Below are positions 21,751 to 32,827 of a stretch of 64,000 nt of DNA, one piece after another. This DNA comes from Chimonanthus salicifolius. Its lineage: Eukaryota; Streptophyta; Magnoliopsida; Laurales; Calycanthaceae. Location: NCBI GenBank assembly GCA_013350335.1, contig CM023532.1, forward strand, positions 89,593,383 through 89,657,382. Direction: 5' to 3'. The number at the start of each line of letters is the position of its first letter. Positions within the stretch are counted from its first letter, which is position 1. The notes under the pieces were generated by a model. It worked only from the letters and a program-made list of their open reading frames with translations, made no database searches and had not been told where the DNA came from. A program made the position numbers and the translations under genes.

Positions 21751-24700
21751 TGTAACACCCCAGATTTTCATTTCATAAATATATATGGAAATTGTCCATT
21801 TAATTTGTGAATTAATGGAATTTGAAATTAAATAATGGAGATGGACCTTAGATGGGTAAGGAGTTGGGTCAATTGCCAAATTAGGACCCAACGGGTTATG
21901 AATAAGGTTCAATTGAAATAAATCGGTAAGATTTATTTAATTGAGTAAAGGTGGTCAATTGGGTCAAATGCCCAATTGGGACCCAATGGGTCATAGATGA
22001 ACTAATTAGAAGTAAATGGGTAAGGTTTGATAATTGGGTCTAATAACCAATTAAGATACAAGGCATGAGATCCACCTCATCAAGTGAGGTGGCATGTATG
22101 TGACATGGCTAAGTGGGACTCCAAGTGCCATGGTTGACTTGGTCGACTACCAAATGAGTTCAAGTTTAATTGAGATGTGGCTGAATTAAATTGGATTAAG
22201 TTCAATTGAGTGAGTTCAAAATAGAATCAAGGAATTTATTAATGTTGAGTTCAAGTGCTTGAGTTGGAAAATGAGTTCATTTAATTTGAGTTGAGTTGAA
22301 TTGAAGTGAATGGAGTGGGAAGATGGAGGTTTTCCATCTCATGGTAGAAACCCAAGGGACACACGTTGGAGGTTAATGGATGCCATGGTGAAGACCAAAG
22401 GACACCTTGGTTGGTCAATAGTTAAAGCTGGGGGGGTTTCCATCTTAAATGCACAAGTTGGGAAGGTGGAGGGTTTCATCTCATGAGGTGAAACCCATGG
22501 ATACATGTTGGGGAGATGGAGGGTTTCCATCTCATGATGGAAACCCAATGGGCACACGGTTGGAGAGTTTCATCTCATAGGATGAAACCCCCAAAGGAAA
22601 CATTAATGAGGGAGGTGAAGGGTTTTGGTTGTTACAAAGGGGCATAACCCAAGAGACACCACCCTTGGTCGAATTCCATTGCACAACAAAGAGAGTTCTT
22701 TTCTTCATCTCTCTCTCCCTCTCTCATGCTTGGCTGAGCCTCTCACAAGACAAAGATAAACTTAGAGTTTTCTATATCAACTCTTCTCCCTCTCTCTCTC
22801 AAACCTCTTCCTTGGCCGAACCATCTCTTGGGGGTTTTCATCTTAGACCCTCTCCCTCTCAAGCAACACACTTTGGCCAAAGATCAAGGAGGAAGAGAAA
22901 AGAAAGACTAAGGAAGGAAAAGATCGGAGGAGCAAGGCGTAACGAAAGAGAACGGAGGATTCGCGGAATCGGTAAGTGGTACTTGACAAGATTTATAAAT
23001 TAAAAGGAGATTAAGGAAACATTCCATATAGATCGGAAATGGTTGGCCAAAATGTTAGAGGCCATGGATTTAAGATCCATTCAAAGAAAGGCAAAATGAG
23101 GTTCGGCCATGATGTATGGCCGAACCCATCGAATGATCAAATCATGGACATGTGGTATTTAAGATGGGAAATGATAAAATAAGGAACCATGGGTTCGGCC
23201 ATGTTGTATGGCCGAACCCCATGAAGGACTTTTTCATGGACATGGGTGTATGATGAACCCCATGGAAGTAGGTTATTAATTTTTAATCGGTTTGTTTTAA
23301 AGGATGAAAATAATGGAGAAATGTTGATGGTTTTAAAGGTGGTTAGACCATGGGAAGATGGAAACAAAGGACCATGGCATAACCCCATGAATTATTTTGA
23401 TGAGTCATTTGTTAGATCTATGCATGTTAAGTGATTGAATGAACAAGTTAAGAAATGAGGGTTAAAATGGTAAGAAGATGGAATGAAAGAACCATGGGTT
23501 CGACCATGTTGTTTGGCCAAACCGCATGGATAATATTTGATGGATTTAGGTGTTGTTTTTATCAAGTTAAATGATTAACTTAGGTGATGGGATTAATAAA
23601 TCAAAGAATGGATGGTGTGGGACCCATTTTGTGTAAAATAAAACAAGGGTTAAAAAGGGGGTCAAAACCAAAGAGTGAGGTTCGGCCATGTTGTATGGCC
23701 GAACCCCACAAGTGAGTTTTGGTGGACAGTGGACAGTGGGTAGTGGACAGCGTGTAACCTACTGATTTTATAAATGAAATATTTATATGATTTTCCAAAT
23801 GGTTTGGTTAAATTGGAAGGATGAAAGGAATGGTTTAAATCAATTGGAATAATTAAATTGGTTATTTTATGGAATTAAATGGATCACCCAAATTGATGTA
23901 CGTATATGTGTTAAATGTAATAAGGTAACAGGATTTCACAAACGATGCATGATCGGCTTGGGGCAATCGATGATTGGTTTTTGGACGGAAACACAAGGAC
24001 CCAATATTTGGACGTTGGTAGGATTCCTACCTTATTGAAAACCATGGAATATGTATATGTGATGATTTTACTTCATGTTTTGATGATTTATTTTGGTATT
24101 AAATGATATGTTTCAATTATGGGATTTTAATGCTATGATGTTTATTATTACATAGCATGTCGGCATTTGCATCTCATGCATGGCATGGGAGGGATCAAAT
24201 GAGGGGAGTCCACACTCCATTCGGATTTTCTATAAATAACTGTGGGGAGGAATCCACACAGATTCCTATGGATATATGATTGAATTGTAAACGGAGTCCA
24301 CGCTTCGTTCGGTTGGACCGATAAAACAATCATGTGGGGAATCTACATTGATTCCAAGGGATGTATGATTGAATTGTAACCGGAGTCCACGCTCCGTTTG
24401 GGGTGACCGATAAGGCATTCGTGGGGATACCTTGATGTGGATTATCCATCAAGAGGAGTACTATGTGATTGTGATATGGATGATGGGTGGGACTCATTGC
24501 ATATGACACCCATGGCATGGCATTGTTTTGCATGGTTTTAATATTATCTATATCTATGTGATTTCTATACTAACCCATGTGTTGACCCTACTCGGAATAC
24601 CTACTAGGCGCGTTATCTAACGCCCTACTTCTACCTTAGATGATAACATAGGAAATGGATGGAACGAAGGACGCGATCGGAGCCAAACTTAGGAGCTTGG

Positions 24701-25117
24701 ATGATCAAGTTTCATTTTATTTAAGTTTATTCATGGACAATGTAATTTGAGTAGCTAGTATTTGGGACTGTAATAACTTAGATTATTTGCTATGGTTTGG
24801 ATTGTTAATTTTGGATATTTAACTTAAGGTAATTATTTTTAAGTGATGGACTTCCTTGCTATCTAGAATAGAATAGGATAGTTATTCTATTATAATTCTG
24901 TATCTATGAATTATTCCAAATGTATAACCTTATGCGTGTGAACCGTTCTTGTGGACATAATCCAAGCACACGCATAGTTGGCCAGTTAAGGGCCGGGCTT
25001 TGGAAGCTCGGACTTAGCTCGCGTCGTGACGTTCCCGCTCTCTCTCACTCTTTTATTTTTTTTTTTAAAAAAAATAGACTTTTATTTTAGGAAAGTGAAA
25101 AAGGGCGGGGCATTACA
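21751..25117 (+). mobile_element. Solo LTR 3, inserted in the telomere-like array
   Basis: A 3367-bp LTR with termini TGTAACACCCCAG and GGGGCATTACA and target duplication CTAAA (21746-21750, 25118-25122). No internal region. Its first 900 bp contain repeated GGTTTCCATCTCATG/GATGGAAACCC segments (22320-22600). Then donor-like GGTAAGT at 22971, palindromes near 23100, 23190 and 23680 (a decayed one near 23499), GGTAGGATTCCTACC near 24013, RY box near 24175, the CTAGGCGCGTTATCTAACGCCC box near 24604 and a terminal hairpin 24984-25018. Confidence 0.92.
22972..24639 (+). other. Putative LTR-resident intron, solo LTR 3
   Basis: GTAAGT at 22972 to TAG at 24639, with ATCTAACG and CCCTACTTCTACCTTAG before the end. 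The shortest copy, about 1.67 kb, and it has the fewest palindromes. Confidence 0.42.
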
Positions 25118-25309
25118 CTAAAACCCTAAAATCCTAAAACTCTAAACCCTAAACTCAAAACCCTAAACCCTAAAACTTAAACCCTAAAGCCTAAACCCTA
25201 AACACTAAAACCCTAAACACTAAAACCCTAAAAGCCTAAAACCCGAAACCCTAAAACACTACATCCTAAACCGTAAACCCTAAACCCTAAAACCCTAAAA
25301 CCCTTAACC
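25118..25309 (+). repeat. Degenerate telomere-like array, block 3
   Basis: About 190 bp of the same repeats, ended by another plus-strand LTR start at 25310. With blocks 1 and 2 the array is about 1.6 kb before insertions. Confidence 0.88.
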
Positions 25310-26013
25310 TGTAATAGCCCGGATTTTCAATGCAATAATTATAGTGGCTTTTATCTATTTTAATTGTTAAGAATTAAGAATTATAGATGGAATGGATGTT
25401 AAATGGATAAGAATTGGGGCAATGGCCCAAGTATGGTCCAATGGATCATGGATAGGATTAATTCTAGTTAATTGGGTCCATGTGGTCAATTGGGTCAAAT
25501 GACCAATTGGGACCCAATGGGTCAAGATGAATTGAGGTTTAGGGTAAATGGGTAAGAATTGATTTAATTGGGTCATGTAAGATCTAAGGCATGGGGCCCA
25601 CCTCATCAAGTGAGGTGGCAAGTGTAGGAGTTGACATCAAAGTGGCATAGCCAAGTGGGACCCAAGTCCACCTCATCAACTGAGGTGGCGTGTGGACTAA
25701 GGCACATGTGGGGCCGGCCACCATGGTTGACTTGGTCAACCATGGGTGAGTTCATGGGTGAATCCAAGTGGATCAAATGAAGTGAGTTGAGTTAAATTAT
25801 CTATTTAAAATCACTTGAGCTAGGTGGAAATAAATCCAAGTGCTTGAGTTAGGAGATTGAGTCCATTTAAGGGAGGTGAGTTGAATGGGTGGTGAGTCAC
25901 ATGGAAGATGAAGGGATTTAAGTGAGTCAAAGGGGAGGTGGAGGGTTTCCATCTCCTGGAAACCCTAGACACAAAATCGTTGGAAACGGTGTGGGGTGCC
26001 ATGTGTAAGCCAT
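25310..26013 (+). repeat. LTR fragment, 5' part, cut by the assembly gap
   Basis: Starts TGTAATAGCCCGG after CTTAAC and carries the TGGGACCCAATGGGTCA block and two CCACCTCA-TGAGGTGG palindromes (25600, 25675). It is the third plus-strand LTR in the telomere-like array. The gap hides its other end, so its target duplication cannot be tested. Confidence 0.75.
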
Positions 26014-26113
26014 NNNNNNNNNNNNNNNNNNNNNNNNNNNNNNNNNNNNNNNNNNNNNNNNNNNNNNNNNNNNNNNNNNNNNNNNNNNNNNNNNNNNNNN
26101 NNNNNNNNNNNNN
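26014..26113. other. Assembly gap (100 N)
   Basis: Exactly 100 N, usually a placeholder for unknown size. LTR orientation changes from plus to minus across it, so a missing segment or misjoin is possible. Confidence 0.98.
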
Positions 26114-27951
26114 TTAAATCCCTCACGATCTTAAACATGCATAACCACTCTAAGTGTTCCTTAAAATATTCCAACACATGGTCCATCAAATAATGCATGG
26201 GGCTCGGCCATACACCATGGCCGAACCCTATGTCCATCATTTTCACCTATTTACAACTTTGCCATTGGTCTAATCCTTAGTTAACATTTCATTCATTTTA
26301 ATCAACCATACATAGACCCTAAGTCCACCAAATAATTCTCATGGGGTTCGGCCATACACTATGGCCGAACCCATGGTCCCTTATTTCCATTTAAATTACA
26401 ATAATAAATCCATAATTGACCCATAGAATTGATTCATGGGGTTCGGCCAAACACTATGGCCGAACCCTATGATGTCTAACTTTCCAATTTTATCAATTCC
26501 CATTCTTGAATCCATAAATCAAGGTTCCTTCCTTTTTGGTCCAAAAGTCCATCATTATTTTCTTTCTAAATTATGGCCGAACCCTATGGTTCGGCCATAC
26601 ACCATGGCCGAACCCTATGGTTCATAATCTTCTCTTTTAAATGCAATCAAAACATCATAACCCTCCATGGTTTTTATGATCCAATTGCATCTAAAACCAT
26701 CAAACCTTCTATCCATTTAAAATAAATCATAAATAACCTTTCCCGTCATTTTCCCTGATGAACATAATTCCATAATTATTTATGGGGTTCGGCCATACTC
26801 CATGGCTGAACCCATGGTCTAAGGATCTTCACCAAAAATATCCATAAAAACCCTTTAACATCTTTAATAATATTGCATGGTTTTCATACCTCAAAAATCC
26901 ATTAAACATAACCAATTTTCCTCCATGGGGTTCGGCCCTTGATCATGGCTGAACCCTATGGTTCATCAACTTCTCTTAAACCATTTAAACCCATATAAAT
27001 TTATTAACCAACTTCCATAGTTTTCATCATTAAAAATCCATACATTAAACCATGTCTTTCCATGGGGTTCGGCCATGCACCCTGGCCGAACCCTATGGTT
27101 CATCCTTTCCATTAAAATTACTATATTCATCTCCCAATTCTCTTCCATTGGGGTCGGCCATACACCATGGCCGAACCCTATGGTTCCTTTCTTTAAACAA
27201 AATTATCGAAACTACTTACCGGTTCCGTGACTCCTCCGGTTTTCCTTCTCTTGTACTTGCTCTTCCAATCCTTCTCCTTCTTTAGCCTTTTCCTCATTTT
27301 TCTTGATCTTTCACACAGCCAAGAACACCTTCTTGTCAGAGCACACCAGCGTCAATCCCTTCTTGATTTTGTGTGTTGCCGTGCGCCCCTTTGTTGCCTC
27401 TCTTTTATAAACTCCCAATTGGTCCTATCTTAGAAGGTATCATGCGCCCCTTCTATGTCTTTCTTTTATTCCACTCGGTCCTATCTATTTTTTGAAGATA
27501 GCCGAGCACCCCTTCAATTTAGCACTTTCCATATTATTACTCCATACAAGGAAAGAACTCCTTTTGGTGCCTCAGTCATGGATTGCATATCTCCCACACG
27601 GCCATGCATCCTATCTTCTTTATTTGGATTAGGCAATAAGATATCATTGCCTAATCCCAATCCATCTACACATTTTTGCCCAATTTAGGACAATTCTTTG
27701 TCGAATATAACTCCTTGATTTTGTGAGAGAAAAATCTTAGCCTATGCGTGTGTGTCCCTTATTTATAGATATATTGGGTTACCATTTTAATTAAGCCCCA
27801 TTTAATTCTAATAAAACCATTTCCACAATCCGTTGGGTCTTAATTGGGCAATGACCCAACACTTTACCCATTTAAGGTTCATATCTAATAATTCACAAAT
27901 TAATTGGATAATTTTCATATATATTAATACCTTGAAAATCCAGGTGTTACA
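26114..27951 (-). repeat. Type 2 LTR fragment, minus strand
   Basis: Ends GGTGTTACA on plus, that is, it starts TGTAACACC on minus, like the type 2 LTRs at 12495 and 13313. Sense order: TATA-like CTATAAATAAGGG (about 27757-27769), GCGCATGATACCTTCTAAGA repeats, donor-like GGTAAGT (complement of 27214-27220), then eight GGTTCGGCCAT palindromes from 27150 down to 26201. It lies against the element D LTR at CTTCC; the matching duplicate is not in the window. Confidence 0.8.
26201..27178. repeat. Palindrome array in the type 2 LTR (eight dyads)
   Basis: Dyads near 26201, 26344, 26439, 26588, 26785, 26930, 27063 and 27150, most with loop ACACC or ACTCC and followed by CTATGGTTC. Densest array in the window, about one per 140 bp. 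Confidence 0.85.
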
Positions 27952-28606
27952 CTTCCATCTTATCCCTTCGTCTTCCCAACTTAAGACCTCTTAAAAACAA
28001 AACCCTAATTCAAGATTTAAAATTCAAAAGTGGTTGACCAAGTCAACCCATGCCATGGTCGATCATGCATGTGGTGACTTGGTCACCGTACGACACTTGG
28101 GTCCCACTTTGGCCATGTCACTTGATGTGTGACCTCCACTTGTATGCCACCTCAATTCTACTTTCCACCTCACTTGATGACATGGCATCCTTGCTTAGTT
28201 GGCTTCCATGTGATGACATGGAAGCCACATGGCAATGCCACATCACCCACATGCCACCTCACTTGATGAGGTGGACTTTAATGCATTAAATGCACTAACT
28301 TATCCAAATTCAACTAACTTAACTAAATTTATCCAATTATTTTCAGACTTCCATAAACCATTTTATTTTGTTATTTTAATTCCACTATCCCGTCTTATTA
28401 TGTAATTTATGTGTGATGATCTAATTCATCAATTATTTTTTAAAATCAAGATCACCTATGACCCATTGGGTCTTAATTGGGTAATTGACCATTTCCTTGC
28501 CTATCTAATATCCATTTCAACTTTTTAATTTCAAATTCACTTAAATTGCAATCCAAGTGGATCCATCCAATAAATTTATAAGCTAAGGAAAATCCGGGGT
28601 GTTACA
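27952..28606 (-). repeat. 3' LTR of element D, surviving part
   Basis: Ends GGGGTGTTACA at 28606 beside the polypurine tract (complement of 28607-28621). Matches 39787-40444. Contains CCACCTCACTTGATGAGGTGG-type palindromes (28140-28275) and the GACCCATTGGGTC block. The rest was displaced by the type 2 LTR at 27951. Confidence 0.85.
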
Positions 28607-28675
28607 GTATTACCCTCTTTTGAAAATTGTCTAGAAAATTGGGCGAAAATAGGGTTTCAAACCAATCGTACTCAG

Positions 28676-29075
28676 GATAAGCTGTTCTCATTTGTGACTC
28701 CAGTTCCCAAGTGGCTTTCTCATTAGTGTGTCAGTCCCATACCACTTTGACGAACGAAATCGCTCTGTTCCGTAACCTTTACTCCGTATTAATTACTCGA
28801 ACAGGCCTCTCGACGTAAAATACGTCGCTTTGCACTTCTAAGTCTTGCACAGTCAGCACGTATGATGGGTCAGGGTTGTACTTCCTCAACATGGAAACAT
28901 GGAATACATCGTGCAGTCCTAACAACTGCGAAGGGAGTATCAGACGATAGGCCACTTCCCCCACCTTCTCATCAATTGGGAAGGGCCCCACAAATCTAGG
29001 TGACAACTTCCCTTTCTTTCCAAACCTCATGTTTCCTTTTCGTGTCAAGACTTTCAAGAATACTAGGTCTCCCAC
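28676..29075 (-). pseudogene. pol: Integrase tail and chromodomain of element D
   Basis: Sense order: [23 protein letters not shown] (the GPF/Y-type module), [21 protein letters not shown], then the chromodomain-like end. A TAA at 28779-28781 follows VINTE; beyond it the same frame gives NRAISFVKVVWD, another stop, then TWELES and MRTAYPE. In intact relatives the tail targets integration to marked chromatin. Two nonsense changes make it a pseudogene. Confidence 0.78.
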
Positions 29076-29126
29076 TTCAAAGTCAAGAGGTCTTCTTCTT
29101 TTATCATCGTAGCTCTTCTAACGTCT

Positions 29127-29834
29127 CTATGCCATGAGCAGATGCTGTCGTATCACCTCGATCTGTTCCGTGGTCTCTACAACCAGATCAGGTCCAATAA
29201 GAGCAGGCTCACCGGCCTCTGTCCAACACACTAGGAATTTGTAGGGTCTACTATACAATGCCTCAAATGGAGCTATCTCGAGGCTTACTTGGTAACTGTT
29301 GTTGTATGAGAACTCGACCAGTGGTAGGTGATCTTCCCAGCTGCCCTGGAAGTCGAGCATGGAGGTCAGCATATCCTCCAATGTTTGTATTGTTCGCTCT
29401 GACTGATCGATGGTCTGTGGATGGAAAACTGTGTTGTATAACAAATTTGTCCCCATAGCCGACTGCATGCTCTGCCACACTCTGCTAGTGAATCTGCCAT
29501 CTCTGTTGGACTCAATAGTCCTGGGTGTACCATGTAGCCTGATGATGTCCCTAATATACCACTGTCCCAGAGTCTTAGATGGGTCTGTCATGTTGATAGG
29601 GAGAAAATGTGCAGACTTGGTCAGACGGTCCACTATAACACAAATTGCATCATTACCCTTTGAAGACCTCGGCGGCCCTGTCAAAAAGTCCATGGCAATG
29701 TGTTCCCACTTCCATTCGGGCATGGGTAGAGGTTTGAGCAGCCTTAGCGGCCTCTGATGTTCTGTCTTGACTTGTTGACAACTAAGACAGTGAGAGACAA
29801 AGTCAGCCACGTCTCTTTTGAGTCCTGCCACCAA
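29127..29834 (-). pseudogene. pol: Integrase core of element D, with a catalytic Asp changed
   Basis: Contains the CLSCQQVK half of the zinc site, [20 protein letters not shown] (first catalytic Asp), then TIESNRDGRF where relatives have [10 protein letters not shown]. The second catalytic Asp codon is therefore Asn (AAC, complement of 29505-29507). The Glu in QSERTIQ is kept. The tail runs to QIEVIRQHLLMA. The TKSAHFLP and EFSYNNSYQ blocks are intact. Integration activity would be lost even without other breaks. Confidence 0.85.
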
Positions 29835-29844
29835 TAATGCCTTT

Positions 29845-30657
29845 TCAGATTTTGGTGCTATCGAGATGGATGGAGAACTTTGACTGATGAGCTTCTGTCA
29901 GCAGCTCTCTCTTGCATCCTTGAGGTACATATGTCCTGCCTCGGAATAAGAGACCTTGTCTAGGTCGCAGTTCCCATTCTGGTATGACCTCTCCAGTCGA
30001 CATCTTCGCCCATCGACATCTTCGCCCATATTTTTGCCACTTGAGGATCTGTCCGCTGCACTTGTTCAATCTTGGAAACCATATTGGATTGTACCATCAG
30101 ATTATACATGCTCCCATGATTTTTTATGTGCAAATTGAACTCTCGGATGGTCGTCAGCATTTCCCAATCTTTCATAATTAGACTGACTATAGTTGCATGT
30201 GAAATGCGGCTGAGGGCATCTGCCACTTTGTTTGCCTTGCGAGTGTTATATTGCAGTGCAAATTCATAGTCTTGCAGGTACTCCATCCATCTGTGCTGCC
30301 TCAAATTGAGCTCATTTTGATCGAATAGATATTTTAAGCTCTTATGGTCTGAAAACACCTCAGACTTCTCACCAAATAGATACTGTCTCCAGCTTTTGAG
30401 AGTGAAGACCACTGCAGCTAGTTCCAAATCATGAGTGAGATAGTTACGTTCATGGATTTTCAGTTGCCTTGAACCATATGCCACCACATGATGACTTGAG
30501 TGAGAGAGCACCCAAGTCCTTCTCCTGAAGCATCACAGTATACTTCATATCCCTTGCCTCTCTTCGGCAAAATTAGAATGGGAGCAGTGATAAGCTTCTG
30601 TTTCAGATCCTCAAACCTTCGATTGCACATGTCAGACCATTCAAATTTGACTCATTT
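29845..30657 (-). pseudogene. pol: RNase H and integrase N-terminus of element D
   Basis: Sense order: RT connection and start of RNase H (30657 to about 30512, frame broken near 30512), then [41 protein letters not shown] and [12 protein letters not shown], which carry three of the RNase H catalytic acids. The frame is lost at a 16-bp tandem duplication (29997-30012 and 30013-30028, unit TCGACATCTTCGCCCA), after which another frame reads [13 protein letters not shown] and RTYVPQGCKRELLTEAHQ. Confidence 0.8.
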
Positions 30658-31426
30658 CTAATTTAGTCGGGTGAGTGGAGCTGCAATCTTGGAGAAGTTC
30701 ATAATAAATTTCCGATAGTAGCCAGCCAGTCCAAGAAAACTGCAGATTTCGGACACATTCTTCGGGGCTTTCCAGTCTCTAACAGTTGCCACTTTAGCTG
30801 GGTCCACAACTATTCCTCCTGCTGATATGACGTGGCCCAAGAAGTTGACCTCAGATAGCCAGAACTCGCACTTGCTTGCTTTGGCATATAACTGATTCTT
30901 CCTCAATGTGTCCAGGACTATCCTCAGATGTTCAGCATGCTCCTCTTGACTGGTGGAATAAACTAGAATATCGTCAATGAAGACAATCACGAACTTATCC
31001 AGATAAGGACGAAATATTTTGTTCATCAGATCCATGAACACGGCTGGTGCATTTGTGAGTCCAAAAAGCATGACCACATATTCGTACAGTCCATACCGAG
31101 TGCTGAAGGCCGTCTTTTCTACGTCTTCCCCTGACACAGATTTGATCGTAGCCTTACATAAGATCAATCTTGGAGAAATGGTTGGTGCCTCTGAGTTGAT
31201 CGAACAGATCACCAATTCTGGACAGGGGGTACTTGTTCCTGACAGTCAGCTGATTCAACTTCCTGTAATCCACACACATCCGAAGAGTACCATCTTTCTT
31301 CTTTACGAACAATATCGGTGCTCTCCAGGATGAGGTACTGTGCCGGATTAATCCCAGTCTGAGCAACTCATCAATTTGTTTATTCAGCTCTGACATTTCT
31401 TCAGGGACCATCCTGTAATGATGCAA
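30658..31426 (-). pseudogene. pol: Reverse transcriptase of element D
   Basis: Frame one (about 31426-31154) has [40 protein letters not shown] and HFSKIDLM (first catalytic Asp). A frameshift follows SKIDLM near 31160; the other frame has [19 protein letters not shown] and the catalytic FIDDILVYS, then [15 protein letters not shown] and [13 protein letters not shown] stop (TAA) at 30658-30660 ends it. All core RT motifs are recognisable but not in one frame. Confidence 0.85.
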
Positions 31427-31466
31427 TGATATATGAATAATGCCAGGATAGAGCTTAATCTCGAAG

Positions 31467-31992
31467 TCATCTCCCTTTTTGGAGCAAACCAGGGAGTTCT
31501 GTCTGGAATACCTCTGCGTAGTCTTTCACTACCGCAAGTAATTCAACAACTAGTGCCTTGTCTAGTCTTATATTGTTCAGTACGAGATGGGTCAGTTCTT
31601 CATGTAATCTCCTGGTCATAGGAATGCTCTGTCTGTTGGCATGTACTATAAACCATTTTTCCTCGGGTGACCAGAATATCACTATGCGAAAGTGACAGTC
31701 AATGCTGGCCTGAAAGGTAGCCAACCAGTCCATGCCAAATATGATGTCGTATTCTGTCTTCTCTAATACCAGATAGTTGAATTGAAATCTAAACTCAGCA
31801 AGTTCAGTGTCCACGGAGGTGCAGATTAGACCTACTTATGTGTCTCCAACAGGGGATACAATAGTGAGTGCAGTGGATAGTTGTTGTACTAAGATACCAG
31901 TAGCAGATATGAAGGTAGCAGATATAAAGGAATGGGATGCTCCTGAATCAAATAAAGCAATAGCATAAGAACTACCCACTACTGCTATACCT
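31467..31992 (-). pseudogene. pol: Aspartic protease of element D
   Basis: Sense: ALFDSGASHSFISATF (active-site DSGA, about 31930-31965), ATGILVQQLSTALTIVSP, then a TAA near 31837 after PVGDT, then DTELAEFRFQFNYLVLEKTEYDIIFGMDWLA. The catalytic triplet is kept but the frame has a stop. Frame breaks again near 31467 before RT. Confidence 0.75.
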
Positions 31993-32760
31993 TAAATCAT
32001 CGAGTGATCCACCGTCTCTGGAGGAGGTACTAAAGCATATAGCCGTCCAGATCCTGCTGGAATGGGTGCCCGTCCTATCGGTTGTGTGCCCTGGACGCTT
32101 GCGACTGAGCTGGCCAAGCTGGGGGACGAAAGGAACCCTTGGAGTAAGAAGGTTTGTTGTTATGTGGGCACTCCTTCTTGATATGGCCCTGCTGGCCACA
32201 CTGATAACAGATGATAACACCTCGAGGAGACTGAGAGACTGGTCCTGATGTGAATGACTGGGATGAAAACCACCAATGGAAGCAGTGGAGGCTGAGGGTT
32301 TCCCAGAGTTGGATCTGAATTTCTTGCGAGGGCGAAAAGAATCTCCCCTGCTCTGGCTTTGTCTGCTCTCCAAAAATATGGTTGTCCCCATCAGCTCTTG
32401 CTCGGCTATGCTGGCTTGACTGACCACCTCTGCCAAAGTAGCTTATTTGAAAATAGTGATTTTGGCTCTGCTGCTAGGTTGCAGGCCTCGCTCAAGCTTT
32501 CGAGCCTTCTTATATCCCGTGTCCACCATGTATAAAGCATAGCATGATAGACGGAAGAATTCTTGATAGTACTCTACGACGGTCATGGGGCCCTGGACCA
32601 AAGCTATGAATGCATGTGTCTGGCGCTCCTTCTCCTCCTCTGGAAAGTAATGGTCCAGAAACATCCCAGCGAACTGGTTCCAAGTCATCTCTATTCTATT
32701 CGCCGCTAGAGCCTGTGCTTGTTACTGTTCTATTCGCAGCTGGAGTCTGCGCTTGTCAGT
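31993..32760 (-). pseudogene. gag: gag of element D, N-terminal half deleted
   Basis: Retrotrans_gag part MTWNQFAGMFLDHYFPEEE to KLERGLQP, then TAA at 32443-32445, the basic linker, a frameshift near 32270, and zinc knuckle CYQCGQQGHIKKEC at 32168-32209. The reading begins abruptly near 32755, where the leader box CAGTGAGACATG joins the middle of the capsid domain, so the first half of gag and any aORF are deleted. Confidence 0.8.
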
Positions 32761-32813
32761 GAGACATGATATTGTATTAATATTACTTTGCGGGACTCAA
32801 AACTTCAGGTTTC

Positions 32814-32825
32814 GCTTTGATACCA
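32814..32825 (-). other. Primer binding site of element D
   Basis: Minus strand TGGTATCAAAGC, two bases from the LTR end at 32828, initiator Met-tRNA type. Confidence 0.85.
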
Positions 32826-32827
32826 AC

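Noticed and set aside
16021..25309. A functional chromosome end
   Set aside because: The repeats are degenerate and have sequence on both sides; they are split by LTRs and cannot be an active telomere.
26014..26113. Low-complexity sequence
   Set aside because: It is only N and holds no information.
28050..28289. ORF also present at 39886-40125, possibly a conserved gene
   Set aside because: The two are the same part of the two LTRs of element D, so conservation reflects the LTR pair and not coding.
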